64,000 bases of DNA from contig NZ_JAGUCO010000004.1 of assembly GCF_018271995.1 (NCBI RefSeq), positions 124,001-188,000 of the forward strand, read 5' to 3'. Below the pieces are notes generated by a model that was given only the letters and a program-made list of their open reading frames with translations, was not told the origin of the DNA and searched no databases. Below, piece by piece: positions 17,450 to 25,904 of the stretch; within the stretch, counting starts at the first letter, position 1; each line of letters begins with the position of its first letter. The position numbers were made by a program, and so were the translations under genes. The DNA is from Carboxylicivirga linearis. Its GTDB lineage: Bacteria; Bacteroidota; Bacteroidia; Bacteroidales; Marinilabiliaceae.

Positions 17450-18427
17450 ATGAATAAAACAGTTACAATAAATATAAGTGGAAGGCAGTTCTTTATCGAC
17501 GAAGACGCTTACACACGGCTAAATACCTATCAAAAAAAAGTAGAACAAAGCTTTCTAAATCAAGACGGAGGCGATGAAATTATTAAAGATATTGAAGCTC
17601 GAATTGCCGAACTCTTTGAAGAAAAAATCAATCGCGAGACTGATGTCGTTACTCTGGACATGATAGAAGAAATGATATCAATTATGGGCGAACCCGAAGA
17701 AATGACTGACGAAGAAGATGAAAAGCAATCGAAAAGCCGTCCAACATCAACAGCTTTGATTAAACCCAGCAAACGCTTTTACCGCGATATTGACAATAGG
17801 ATATTAGGCGGTGTTTGTGCTGGTTTAGCAGCTTATTTCGGGATTGACAGCATTATAGTTCGTATCATCGCTTTAGTTCTGATACCTTTTACATCAGGCG
17901 CTATCATTTTAATATATCTGGTATTATGGATGGCCCTACCTCCTGCTATTACTACAGCTCAAAAGTTGGAGATGCGCGGAAAACACATTACCATAAACAC
18001 CATCGAAGAATCAATAAAAAATGAATACGACGAAGTAAAAAAGAACTTCAAAAACTTTAAACAGTCTGATACTTATAAAAAAAGTGAGAGTTTTTTTAGT
18101 CGTTTCTCAAAGTCAGATAAAACAGTTCTGATAATTGTGGCTGTAATATTAGGTCTATTAGTTTTTAGCAATTTTATTCATATCGGACCTCATATTTTTC
18201 ATGCGCCTTTTGCTGCTTTTTCATCAATCACTCATGGCATCGCTCCTACTTTTAATCACATCTTTTTTCCAGGAGCTCTTCCCATAGTGTTAGTCCTATT
18301 AGTACTTGGATTGATTTTTAAAACCATCTTCAAAGTAATTCTTTACATCATAGCTTTTCTGCTTTTGGGAGCTTTATTCCTTAAAGTTATTTTCTGGATG
18401 TTTGGAGGATTTTTATTAATGGCATAA
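17450..18427 (+). CDS. PspC-domain membrane protein 1
   Basis: 325 residues. The first 95 are a conserved acidic cytosolic domain (starts MNKTVTINISGRQF, with DIEARIAELFEEK) found N-terminal to PspC in Bacteroidetes. A PspC domain follows at about 105-175 (RILGGVCAGLAAYFGIDS, then a membrane helix with LIYLVLWMALP). Two or three more membrane helices make up the C-terminus. PspC proteins sense or counter envelope stress. It is paralogous to the next gene. Confidence 0.85.
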   Translation: MNKTVTINISGRQFFIDEDAYTRLNTYQKKVEQSFLNQDGGDEIIKDIEARIAELFEEKINRETDVVTLDMIEEMISIMGEPEEMTDEEDEKQSKSRPTSTALIKPSKRFYRDIDNRILGGVCAGLAAYFGIDSIIVRIIALVLIPFTSGAIILIYLVLWMALPPAITTAQKLEMRGKHITINTIEESIKNEYDEVKKNFKNFKQSDTYKKSESFFSRFSKSDKTVLIIVAVILGLLVFSNFIHIGPHIFHAPFAAFSSITHGIAPTFNHIFFPGALPIVLVLLVLGLIFKTIFKVILYIIAFLLLGALFLKVIFWMFGGFLLMA

Positions 18428-18454
18428 ATATTAACTGACTAATTACCGAAAACC

Positions 18455-19966
18455 ATGAATAAAACAATCAATATAAATCTCGACGGGCGTGTTTTTCAAA
18501 TCGAAGAAGACGCATATGAGAAACTGAAAACCTATCTCGATACGATAAAATCCCGCCTGGGTAAGAACGATGAGGCCAAAGAAATACTAGATGATATTGA
18601 AGCTCGAATTGCTGAGTTATTTATTTACAAAAGTGGTCAGGATATAATTCGCCTTGCCTTGGTCGAAGAAATCATCGAAACCATTGGAGAACCGTCCGAT
18701 ATTGTTGATGAGGACGAAGCTGAAGAAACAAAAAAGGAATCGGAACAATACTATTCCGCTCCGCCACCTTATTACACCAGAAAAGCACTATACAGAAGTC
18801 GTGAAGACAGAGTTTTCGGTGGTGTCTGCGGCGGCTTGGGAGCTTACTTTGATGTTGACCCTGTAGTATTCAGAATAATTGCCGTGGTTACTACCCTACT
18901 ATCAGTAGGTGCTGTTCCTTTAGTATATATAGTATTGTGGATTGCGATGCCTGAAGCTCGTACTATTGAACAACGCCTTCGCATGCGTGGCGGAGTAACC
19001 TTTAAAGATATGGGTGACAATATTAAAAATGAATACAATGCCGTATCCAATAAATTTAGAACGTACACTAAATCTCAATCATACAAAAACATGCAGCACA
19101 ACATGAACAGAACTGGAGATGTTATGTCGAAAGGCCTTAATGCTGTAGTAAGAGTTATTGGTGTAATACTTGGAATTATTATCATTTTATTCAGCGTGCT
19201 TGTAATTATGTCTTTAGCCGGAGTATTGGTTTTAAAAGATGCTATGCCAGGATTAGCCAATTCAGTAGGCAATTTTTACATCACCCAAGTTCCCAACTAT
19301 TTCTTGTCGCACCTCGACCAAACACTTTTCAGTATAGCAGCCGGATTGCTGTTAATAATTCCATTCTTGGTTATTCTCTACCTGGGCTTAAAACTGATTT
19401 TTCAGTTTAAAACCAATGGTAAGGTAATTGGCATGACTGCACTGGGCTTATGGTTAGTTGGATTGGTTCTTCTATTCTTTACAAGCCTAAGGGTAGTAAA
19501 AGGATTTGAGGATGAAGGCATTGTTACAGAAACCCATCAGCTAACAGATACACAAGCCGAGACTATTTACTTGAAAGTCGGCAATGAAAGCAAATACATG
19601 GGCGATAAAGAGTATTTATTCGAAATGAATAATCTGGAATTATCAGCTTTAAATGGCAAGCTAATTATTGAAGGTGACCCGAGAATAAATCTCACCCGAG
19701 GTGACAAATTTGAGGTATCCATCACAAAAAAAGCTCGCGGTATTAATGATGAAGAAGCTGAGTTCAATGCCAAATCAACTGATTATTATTGGGCTCAAAG
19801 TGATTCTATCATTTACCTTGACAGAACATATTTAATTGGAGATGAAGCTTTAGCTCGCAAACAAGAAGTTTACATTAACATTGAGATACCTGAAAACAAA
19901 AGATTAGAAGTAAGTCCTTATTTAGATAGACTTATTAATTACCGTCATCAATCTGACAATTATTAA
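18455..19966 (+). CDS. PspC-domain membrane protein 2
   Basis: 503-residue paralogue of the preceding gene with the same order: N-terminal acidic domain (MNKTININLDGRVFQIEEDAY), PspC domain at about 110-175 (RVFGGVCGGLGAYFDVDP), then three membrane helices. It adds an extracytoplasmic C-terminal region of about 150 residues (from near 350) rich in beta-strand-like sequence, as in DUF2154/LiaF-like tails. Pairing a short and a long PspC suggests a membrane sensor complex controlled by PadR. Function is inferred from the family. Confidence 0.85.
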   Translation: MNKTININLDGRVFQIEEDAYEKLKTYLDTIKSRLGKNDEAKEILDDIEARIAELFIYKSGQDIIRLALVEEIIETIGEPSDIVDEDEAEETKKESEQYYSAPPPYYTRKALYRSREDRVFGGVCGGLGAYFDVDPVVFRIIAVVTTLLSVGAVPLVYIVLWIAMPEARTIEQRLRMRGGVTFKDMGDNIKNEYNAVSNKFRTYTKSQSYKNMQHNMNRTGDVMSKGLNAVVRVIGVILGIIIILFSVLVIMSLAGVLVLKDAMPGLANSVGNFYITQVPNYFLSHLDQTLFSIAAGLLLIIPFLVILYLGLKLIFQFKTNGKVIGMTALGLWLVGLVLLFFTSLRVVKGFEDEGIVTETHQLTDTQAETIYLKVGNESKYMGDKEYLFEMNNLELSALNGKLIIEGDPRINLTRGDKFEVSITKKARGINDEEAEFNAKSTDYYWAQSDSIIYLDRTYLIGDEALARKQEVYINIEIPENKRLEVSPYLDRLINYRHQSDNY

Positions 19967-19987
19967 TCCTGATCAAAACTTATAATC

Positions 19988-20494
19988 ATGAAAAAAATAT
20001 CATTTATAACCATAGCACTTATTGCATTTTGTTTTATCACGCACGCCCAGAGTCGTCCTTCTGATAGATTATTTGAAAAAATGTCGCTTAAGAAAGGCAT
20101 TACCATGCTTTCATTTTCTCAAGAGATGTTGGATGCAATTGACATGAATATAGATAATGACAAAGGTGACAAAGAAAATAAAGTAACAGGCGACCTTCAC
20201 GAAGTCAAAGTTGTAATCTACAAAGCACCTGATACTGGCGAAACCATGGATTTCAGAGGTGAGGCATTACGATATCTACCTTTAAGTAAATTCAGAAAAA
20301 TTGATACTGATGAATATGATATAGATACTGAAAATGGAACTGTTGATATACGTGTAAATGGATCGGGGCGCAAAATTAAAGAATGCCACATTTTGTTTCA
20401 GGGTGAAACCAACGGAGTACTATTATCGTTTTTCGGCAACTTTAAAGTGGAAGACGTAAAAGACATGGCCGATAAACTGGATGATTATAAGTAG
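19988..20494 (+). CDS. DUF4252-like secreted protein
   Basis: 168 residues with a signal peptide ending near ITHAQS. The mature part follows the DUF4252 pattern (LFEKMSLKKGITMLSFSQEMLDAI, then alternating strands ending LLSFFGNFKVEDVKDMADKLDDY). DUF4252 proteins are small periplasmic or lipid-anchored proteins of unknown function in Bacteroidetes, often found next to sigma factors or stress regulators. Here it follows the second PspC gene by 21 bp, so it is probably part of the PadR operon. Confidence 0.65.
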   Translation: MKKISFITIALIAFCFITHAQSRPSDRLFEKMSLKKGITMLSFSQEMLDAIDMNIDNDKGDKENKVTGDLHEVKVVIYKAPDTGETMDFRGEALRYLPLSKFRKIDTDEYDIDTENGTVDIRVNGSGRKIKECHILFQGETNGVLLSFFGNFKVEDVKDMADKLDDYK

Positions 20495-20602
20495 CAAATA
20501 GTTTATAGTCTGTAGTCAGTATATATTTATCAATAAAATTTAATGAGTCGATGAGTTATTTTCGAACTTCGGAGTTAGCTCTTCCAACTAAATATTTTAA
20601 TA

Positions 20603-20971
20603 ATGTCATTTTTAGGAAATATTATTTGGCTGATTTTTGGTGGCTTTATGATTGCCATTGAATACTTTATCAGCAGTTTAATTCTAATGCTAACTATTGT
20701 TGGAATTCCCTTTGGCCTTCAAACTATGAAGTTGGGAGTATTAGCTCTCTGGCCATTTGGAACACAAACAGGTTACAACCCACAGGCATCGGGATGCTTA
20801 AATACAATAATGAACGTGATTTGGCTGATATTCGGAGGTTTTATTATTGCCCTTACACATGTTTTCTGGGGAATAATATTGGCAATCACCATTATTGGAA
20901 TTCCTTTTGCCCGTCAGCATTTTAAATTGGCCGGAATAGCTCTGACTCCTTTTGGCCGTACAATCGGATAG
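20603..20971 (+). CDS. yccF: YccF-domain inner-membrane protein
   Basis: 122 residues made of two homologous halves, each with NxIWLIFGGFxIAxxxxxxxxIxxxTIxGIPFxxQ followed by a Pro-Phe-Gly turn (LWPFGTQ and LTPFGRT). This is the YccF/DUF307 repeat, an inner-membrane protein of unknown function. It lies 108 bp after the DUF4252 gene, and a terminator follows, so it may be the last gene of the PadR unit or have its own promoter. Confidence 0.92.
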   Translation: MSFLGNIIWLIFGGFMIAIEYFISSLILMLTIVGIPFGLQTMKLGVLALWPFGTQTGYNPQASGCLNTIMNVIWLIFGGFIIALTHVFWGIILAITIIGIPFARQHFKLAGIALTPFGRTIG

Positions 20972-21003
20972 CTTTAGTTACATTTAAGTGATAAATTGAT
21001 AAT

Positions 21004-21037
21004 GGGTCAATCAGCAATGATTGGCCTATTATTTTTT
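21004..21037 (+). terminator. Terminator after yccF
   Basis: Hairpin GGTCAATCA/TGATTGGCC (one G-U pair) with loop GCAA, followed by an A/T tract ending in six T residues. It overlaps the 3' end of the convergent mpg gene. Confidence 0.7.
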
Positions 21038-21538
21038 AGCAAAATATCTCCAGTTTTTTAGCCGCCATTCATCAGGTGCGTAATCTATACCTATCCTTGG
21101 TGAAGTCTCATATAATACTTCGTCTTGTCCATTTTCAATCCACATTCGTAAAGAAGTGGTTAGATCCTCGCCATAAAAAGTTTTATTCAGTTGCAAAGCC
21201 TTACCTACTCTGCCCGGCCCATCAATATTCTCTAATCCTCTTATCAAAACAGCTTGAGGATCATCTTTGGGACCTGTAACAACATTCAACAACCAATACA
21301 TTCCGTATATAAGATAGACATATATTAGTCCACCTTCTTCATACATCACTTCTGTTCGGGGCGTTTTGCCCTTTCGGGCATGACAGGCCTCATCTTCCTC
21401 GCCCCTATAAGCTTCGGTTTCGGTAATTCTCCATCGTTCAACTGATCCATCATTAAACTGACGAAACAATATTTTTCCTATTAAATCAGGAGCTACGTCC
21501 AGTACATCTTTCATAAAATAAGATTGCCCGAGCTTCAT
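21029..21538 (-). CDS. mpg: DNA-3-methyladenine glycosylase (AAG/MPG type)
   Basis: 169-residue monofunctional glycosylase of the AAG/MPG family, which removes alkylated purines (3-methyladenine, hypoxanthine) from DNA. Key segments are ITETEAYRGEEDEACHARKGKTPR with the catalytic Glu, YVYLIYGMYWLLNVV, and AVLIRGLE...GPGRVGKALQ. It is at the short end of the family (usually about 190-200), but the core motifs are complete. It is a single gene, convergent with yccF. Confidence 0.92.
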   Translation of the reverse strand: MKLGQSYFMKDVLDVAPDLIGKILFRQFNDGSVERWRITETEAYRGEEDEACHARKGKTPRTEVMYEEGGLIYVYLIYGMYWLLNVVTGPKDDPQAVLIRGLENIDGPGRVGKALQLNKTFYGEDLTTSLRMWIENGQDEVLYETSPRIGIDYAPDEWRLKNWRYFAKK

Positions 21539-21646
21539 TTATCTTGCTTAATATTTTATTGATGAGAAAAACCTTTATCAATCAACACATCGAAAATTGA
21601 ATAATTTAAAATCTTTACTTCTGCCTATTACCTATTCAATTAAAAT

Positions 21647-22114
21647 TTAATATTCAATCTTATCTTCCTTTTCATCCCATAACTTAAAAGCCTCAATAGC
21701 TTTTTCAGGCATAAACTGTTTGGTAGGAATACTCCTATCATCAATTTGCTTATCTAATTCATCGTAAATAAACTGATCATCGAAACCTATTTTGGCAGCA
21801 TCCACTTTTGTATTTCCATAGTAAATGGTTTTCAGGCGAGCCCAATAAATGGCACCCAAACACATCGGGCAAGGTTCGCAGGAAGTATATATTTCGCAAT
21901 CAGACAAATCAAAGGTTCCTAAATTTTTTGAGGCTTCTCTAATAGCACTTACTTCAGCATGTGCAGTTGGATCACAATTGGCCGTAACTCGGTTCACTCC
22001 TTTGCCCACTATTTCATTATCTCTCACAATTACAGCACCAAACGGACCTCCACCGTTTAAAACATTACTTTTTGACAACTCGATCGCCTCAGTCATCCAC
22101 TTTGTCTTTTCCAT
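21647..22114 (-). CDS. guaD: Nucleoside/guanine deaminase
   Basis: Cytidine-deaminase-fold zinc hydrolase of 155 residues, closest in pattern to guanine deaminase GuaD of Bacillus. The zinc site is His52 and Glu54 (TAHAEVSAIR) with Cys82 and Cys85 (CEPCPMCLGAIYWAR). The downstream GFDDQFIYDELDK segment is typical of GuaD rather than TadA. The ATG at 22114 gives MEKTKWMTEAIELS; an upstream in-frame start at 22159 adds 15 residues with no family match. Guanine is the probable substrate. Confidence 0.88.
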   Translation of the reverse strand: MEKTKWMTEAIELSKSNVLNGGGPFGAVIVRDNEIVGKGVNRVTANCDPTAHAEVSAIREASKNLGTFDLSDCEIYTSCEPCPMCLGAIYWARLKTIYYGNTKVDAAKIGFDDQFIYDELDKQIDDRSIPTKQFMPEKAIEAFKLWDEKEDKIEY

Positions 22115-22217
22115 ATCAAAATAAAATTTGGCCAAACAAGATGGCGCTTTTTTCTTCAATCAACAAAATCTTAACCATTTTTTTATATTAACATTAGTAT
22201 ATAACAAATAATTAGAG

Positions 22218-22225
22218 TACTTTTG
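22218..22225 (+). promoter_or_regulatory. -7 box of the rplM-rpsI promoter
   Basis: TACTTTTG followed by CGG, a perfect TAnnTTTG box, 123 bp before the rplM ATG. Confidence 0.65.
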
Positions 22226-22229
22226 CGGC

Positions 22230-22340
22230 CGATTATTATCCGATCTGAAAAGTTGAATCATTCTTTTTACTGATTTTGGGGTGGGACCTGAAATTGGTCA
22301 GGGGGATTATTCGCTTTTGCAATTTGTTATAAATAATAAA
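22230..22340 (+). promoter_or_regulatory. Long 5' leader of rplM, possible ribosomal-protein autoregulatory element
   Basis: About 110 nt of untranslated leader between the promoter and rplM. It contains a GACC/GGTC hairpin within a G-rich segment (22277-22310) and a TTCGCTTTTGC stretch. Ribosomal-protein operons often bind their own product at such leaders. I see no decisive consensus, so this is a location to test, not an identification. Confidence 0.3.
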
Positions 22341-22348
22341 GTTAAGAA

Positions 22349-22804
22349 ATGGATACTTTAAGTTACAAAACGGTTTCAGCCACAAAAGCTACTATCAACA
22401 AAGAGTGGGTAGTTGTTGATGCTACTGACATGGTGGTTGGTCGTTTGGCATCGAAAGTTGCTAAATTATTAAGAGGTAAGTATAAGCCAAATTATACTCC
22501 TCATATGGACTGCGGAGATAACGTGATTATCTTAAACGCAGATAAAATTAAATTGACTGGTAACAAATGGGACCAACGTCAATTCTACTACCATAGTGGT
22601 TACCCAGGTGGACGTACAGATGTTACTCCAGCGGAATTATTCGCTAAAAAACCTGAAAGATTGTTCGAAAGAGCGGTAAAAGGTATGTTACCTAAAAGTC
22701 GCCTTGGACGTCAGTTATTCAGAAATCTGTATGTATATGTTGGAAATGAGCACAAGCACGAAGCTCAACAACCTAAAGTAATCGATATTAACACTCTTAA
22801 ATAA
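22349..22804 (+). CDS. rplM: 50S ribosomal protein L13
   Basis: L13 of 151 residues, an early-assembly 50S protein. It contains WVVVDATDMVVGRLASKVAKLLRGK, the DCGDNVIILNADKIKLTG segment and GMLPKSRLGRQLFRNLYVY. It is directly followed, after 5 bp, by rpsI, the conserved L13-S9 pair. Confidence 0.98.
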   Translation: MDTLSYKTVSATKATINKEWVVVDATDMVVGRLASKVAKLLRGKYKPNYTPHMDCGDNVIILNADKIKLTGNKWDQRQFYYHSGYPGGRTDVTPAELFAKKPERLFERAVKGMLPKSRLGRQLFRNLYVYVGNEHKHEAQQPKVIDINTLK

Positions 22805-22809
22805 GTAGT

Positions 22810-23196
22810 ATGGAAGTGATTAATGCTATTGGTAGAAGAAAAGAGGCAGTTGCTCGTATTTATTTGAGCGAAGGTAAAGGTCAGATCACCATTAACAAGC
22901 GTGAGTTGGCTAACTATTTCCCGGATGCCACATTACAATACATTGTAAAACAACCTTTGAATGTTATTGGTGTTGCTGATAACTACGATATCAAAATCAA
23001 CCTTTACGGTGGTGGTATCAAAGGACAAGCTGAGGCGGTGCGTTTAGCTATTGCCCGCGCACTTGTAAAAATTGACGCAGAAAATAAACCTGCTTTGAAA
23101 GCTGAAGGTTTCATGACTCGCGACTCTCGTGTTGTTGAGCGTAAGAAACCAGGTCAACCTAAAGCACGTAAGAGATTCCAGTTCTCTAAACGTTAA
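22810..23196 (+). CDS. rpsI: 30S ribosomal protein S9
   Basis: S9 of 128 residues with IGRRKEAVARIYL at the start and the basic C-terminal tail KKPGQPKARKRFQFSKR, which reaches the P-site tRNA. It is co-transcribed with rplM. Confidence 0.98.
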   Translation: MEVINAIGRRKEAVARIYLSEGKGQITINKRELANYFPDATLQYIVKQPLNVIGVADNYDIKINLYGGGIKGQAEAVRLAIARALVKIDAENKPALKAEGFMTRDSRVVERKKPGQPKARKRFQFSKR

Positions 23197-23222
23197 TATT
23201 TATCAGGTGTGTTTAGTATCTA

Positions 23223-23269
23223 AACTTTTAAGACTTCTCATTTTTACATGGGGGAACTACTTAAAAGTT
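23223..23269 (+). promoter_or_regulatory. Leader hairpin of rpsB
   Basis: A perfect 10-bp stem, AACTTTTAAG (23223-23232) with CTTAAAAGTT (23260-23269), encloses a 27-nt loop between rpsI and rpsB, 39 bp before the rpsB ATG. It has no T-tract, so it is not a normal terminator. It could be an S2-responsive leader or a processing site. Confidence 0.4.
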
Positions 23270-23307
23270 GATTTAAACAGAAAGTAAACAACTTTAAAAA
23301 AATTAAA

Positions 23308-24135
23308 ATGCCTAGAGTTAATTTCGAGGAATTATTGAATGCCGGAGTACACTTCGGTCACTTAAAAAGAAAGTGGAACCCAGCCATGGCTCCTTACATT
23401 TTTATGGAGCGTAATGGAATTCACATTCTTGACTTACACAAAACAGCGGTAAAAATCGACGAAGCTGCCGATGCACTTAAACAGATTGCAAAATCAGGTC
23501 GGAAAGTGTTATTCGTAGCTACAAAGAAACAAGCGAAAGAAATCATTGCTGATAAAGTTGGCGGTGTAAACATGCCTTACGTGGTTGAAAGATGGCCAGG
23601 TGGTATGTTAACCAACTTCCCCACTATCCGTAAAGCAGTGAAAAAAATGACTTCTATTGACAAATTGATGGCTGATAAGTCATGGAACAACTTGTCAAAA
23701 CGTGAAAGACTTCAAATTACCCGTCAGCGTGCTAAATTGGACAAAACTTTAGGTTCAATCGCTGATTTGACTCGTCTTCCAGCTGCTATGTTCGTTATTG
23801 ACGTAATGAAAGAACACATTGCAGTTAAAGAAGCTATTCGTTTGAATATCCCTGTTTTTGGAATGGTTGATACCAACTCAGATCCATCAAATATCGACTT
23901 TGTCATTCCTGCTAACGATGATGCTACAAAGTCAATCGAGTTAATTACTGATGTAATGACTAAAGCTATCCAGGAAGGATTAAGCGAGCGCAAAGCAGAG
24001 AAAGATAGCGAAGGTTCAAAAGAAAAAAGAACTCGTAGCAAAAAAGCTGAACCTGCAAAGGCAAAAGCTAAAAAAGAAGACGACGTAGTTGAAGAAGCTC
24101 CTAAAGCTTCTGAAGAAGGAACTACAAAAGAGTAA
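23308..24135 (+). CDS. rpsB: 30S ribosomal protein S2
   Basis: S2 of 275 residues. It starts PRVNFEELLNAGVHFGHLKRKWNP and contains ERWPGGMLTNFPTIRKAV and VFGMVDTNSDP. A long Lys/Glu/Ala-rich tail (about the last 45 residues) extends beyond the E. coli length, common in Bacteroidetes S2. It is followed after 32 bp by tsf, the conserved rpsB-tsf pair. Confidence 0.98.
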   Translation: MPRVNFEELLNAGVHFGHLKRKWNPAMAPYIFMERNGIHILDLHKTAVKIDEAADALKQIAKSGRKVLFVATKKQAKEIIADKVGGVNMPYVVERWPGGMLTNFPTIRKAVKKMTSIDKLMADKSWNNLSKRERLQITRQRAKLDKTLGSIADLTRLPAAMFVIDVMKEHIAVKEAIRLNIPVFGMVDTNSDPSNIDFVIPANDDATKSIELITDVMTKAIQEGLSERKAEKDSEGSKEKRTRSKKAEPAKAKAKKEDDVVEEAPKASEEGTTKE

Positions 24136-24167
24136 TTTGATTTTTAACTTTTTAAAAAGAAAATATC

Positions 24168-24992
24168 ATGGCTATTACTGCTGCTGACGTAAGCAAACTA
24201 AGAAAGACTACCGGTGCCGGTATGATGGATTGTAAAAAAGCGTTAACCGAAGCTGAAGGAGATTTCGAAAAAGCTGTTGAGATCATCCGTAAAAAAGGTC
24301 AGGCTATTGCTAGTAAACGTGCCGACAGAGAAGCTACTGAAGGTGCTGTTTTGGCAAAAACTACTGCTGACGGTAAAAAAGGAGCTATTCTTGTATTGAA
24401 CTGCGAAACAGACTTCGTTGCTAAAAACGAAAGCTTTGTTGCATTTGCTGCTTCAATTTTGGATGTTGCTTTAGCTTCTGATGCCACTGATGTGGAAGCT
24501 GTTAAAGCTTTGGATTTGAACGGTCGTACTGTTCAGGAACAAATCACAGAACAAACTGGTGTAATCGGTGAAAAACTAGATCTTTCTGCTTTTGATACTA
24601 TTACTGCTGAATCAGTTGTAGCATATATTCACCTAGGTAACAAACTAGCTACTTTAGTTGGTTTTAACCAGGAAGTAGATGCTCAGGTTGGTAAAGACGT
24701 TGCTATGCAAGCTGCTGCTATGGCTCCTGTTGCTTTGGATGCTGATAGCGTACCTGCTGAAGTAAAAGAAAAAGAGTTAGAAATTGGTAAAGAACTAGCT
24801 CGCAACGAAGGTAAACCAGAAGCTATGTTGGAAAAAATTGCAATGGGTCGTTTAAATAAGTTCTTCAAAGAAAGTACTTTATTGAACCAGGCTTTTGTAA
24901 AAGACAACAAAGTATCTATCAAACAATATCTTGATAGCTCAAGCAAAGGTTTAACTGCAGTAGATTTCAAACGTTTAGCTTTAGAAGCTTAA
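24168..24992 (+). CDS. tsf: Elongation factor Ts
   Basis: EF-Ts of 274 residues, the nucleotide-exchange factor for EF-Tu. The UBA-like N-terminus carries LRKTTGAGMMDCKKALTEA and the core has ILVLNCETDFVAKN. Its length is normal for the family. It is the last gene of the rpsB unit before a strong terminator. Confidence 0.98.
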   Translation: MAITAADVSKLRKTTGAGMMDCKKALTEAEGDFEKAVEIIRKKGQAIASKRADREATEGAVLAKTTADGKKGAILVLNCETDFVAKNESFVAFAASILDVALASDATDVEAVKALDLNGRTVQEQITEQTGVIGEKLDLSAFDTITAESVVAYIHLGNKLATLVGFNQEVDAQVGKDVAMQAAAMAPVALDADSVPAEVKEKELEIGKELARNEGKPEAMLEKIAMGRLNKFFKESTLLNQAFVKDNKVSIKQYLDSSSKGLTAVDFKRLALEA

Positions 24993-25011
24993 GAAATTTT
25001 AGCATATTATT

Positions 25012-25041
25012 AAAAAGGGGCTCAAAAGAGCCCCTTTTTTT
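25012..25041 (+). terminator. rpsB-tsf terminator
   Basis: Stem AAAAAGGGGCTC/GAGCCCCTTTTT with loop AAAA and a long T-tract. Confidence 0.93.
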
Positions 25042-25069
25042 ATGCTCGATAAATAAAAGTAGTGTTGCG

Positions 25070-25101
25070 TTTGTAGCTTGGTATTGGACTTACTACTTTT
25101 G
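25070..25101 (+). promoter_or_regulatory. pyrH promoter
   Basis: TTTG (25070-25073), 20 bp, then TACTTTTG (25094-25101); a full-consensus Bacteroidetes promoter 45 bp before pyrH. Confidence 0.75.
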
Positions 25102-25146
25102 TCCTGTTTTAAGAGAATGTTGATATTTACTTCTTGATACAATAAA

Positions 25147-25854
25147 ATGAAATACAAAAGAATACTACTTAAACTCAGCGGCGAATCATTAATGGGAGAA
25201 CAAGGCTATGGAATTGATCCGGATCGATTAAATGACTATGCCGAGCAGATTAAAGAAGCCGTTGCAATGGGCGTTCAAGTGGGCATCGTAATTGGTGGTG
25301 GAAATATCTTCCGCGGATTAGCAGGTGCGTCCAAAGGTTTTGATCGTTACAAAGGCGACCAAATGGGTATGCTGGCCACCGCTATTAATGGATTAGCTTT
25401 GCAATCAGCCTTGCTGGCTATGGATGTTAAAGCTCGCGTTTTATCAGCCATACGCATGGAACCTGTTGGCGAATATTACGACAAACCCAAAGCCGTTGCA
25501 GCCCTTGAAAAGGGTGAAGTAGTTATTTTAGTTGGAGGTACCGGCAATCCTTATTTTACAACAGACACCGGCTCTTCTCTAAGAGGAATTGAGATTGAAG
25601 CAGATGTAATGCTTAAAGGAACACGAGTTGATGGCATTTATACTGCCGATCCGGAAAAAGATCCTACGGCAACTAAATTTGACGAAATCACTTTTGATGA
25701 AATCTATAATCGAGGCTTAAAAATTATGGACTTAACAGCTACTACAATGTGTAAAGAAAACAACCTGGCCATTGTAGTTTTTGATATGGATACCAAAGGT
25801 AATCTTGTAAAAGTTTTAAAAGGCGAAAATATTGGAACTGTAGTTCACTCATAA
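25147..25854 (+). CDS. pyrH: UMP kinase
   Basis: Amino-acid-kinase-fold uridylate kinase of 235 residues that phosphorylates UMP to UDP. It shows KYKRILLKLSGESLMG, VIGGGNIFRG, VILVGGTGNPYFTTDT and DGIYTADPEKDP. It has its own promoter and terminator, yet keeps the ancient rpsB-tsf-pyrH order. Confidence 0.98.
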   Translation: MKYKRILLKLSGESLMGEQGYGIDPDRLNDYAEQIKEAVAMGVQVGIVIGGGNIFRGLAGASKGFDRYKGDQMGMLATAINGLALQSALLAMDVKARVLSAIRMEPVGEYYDKPKAVAALEKGEVVILVGGTGNPYFTTDTGSSLRGIEIEADVMLKGTRVDGIYTADPEKDPTATKFDEITFDEIYNRGLKIMDLTATTMCKENNLAIVVFDMDTKGNLVKVLKGENIGTVVHS

Positions 25855-25860
25855 GATATT

Positions 25861-25895
25861 AAATCAGACCAGGCTCGTTGGCCGGTCTGATTTTT
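25861..25895 (+). terminator. pyrH terminator
   Basis: Stem AATCAGACC/GGTCTGATT with a 13-nt loop, then T residues. It lies between pyrH and the convergent chemoreceptor gene. Confidence 0.82.
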
Positions 25896-25904
25896 GGAAC
25901 TAAC

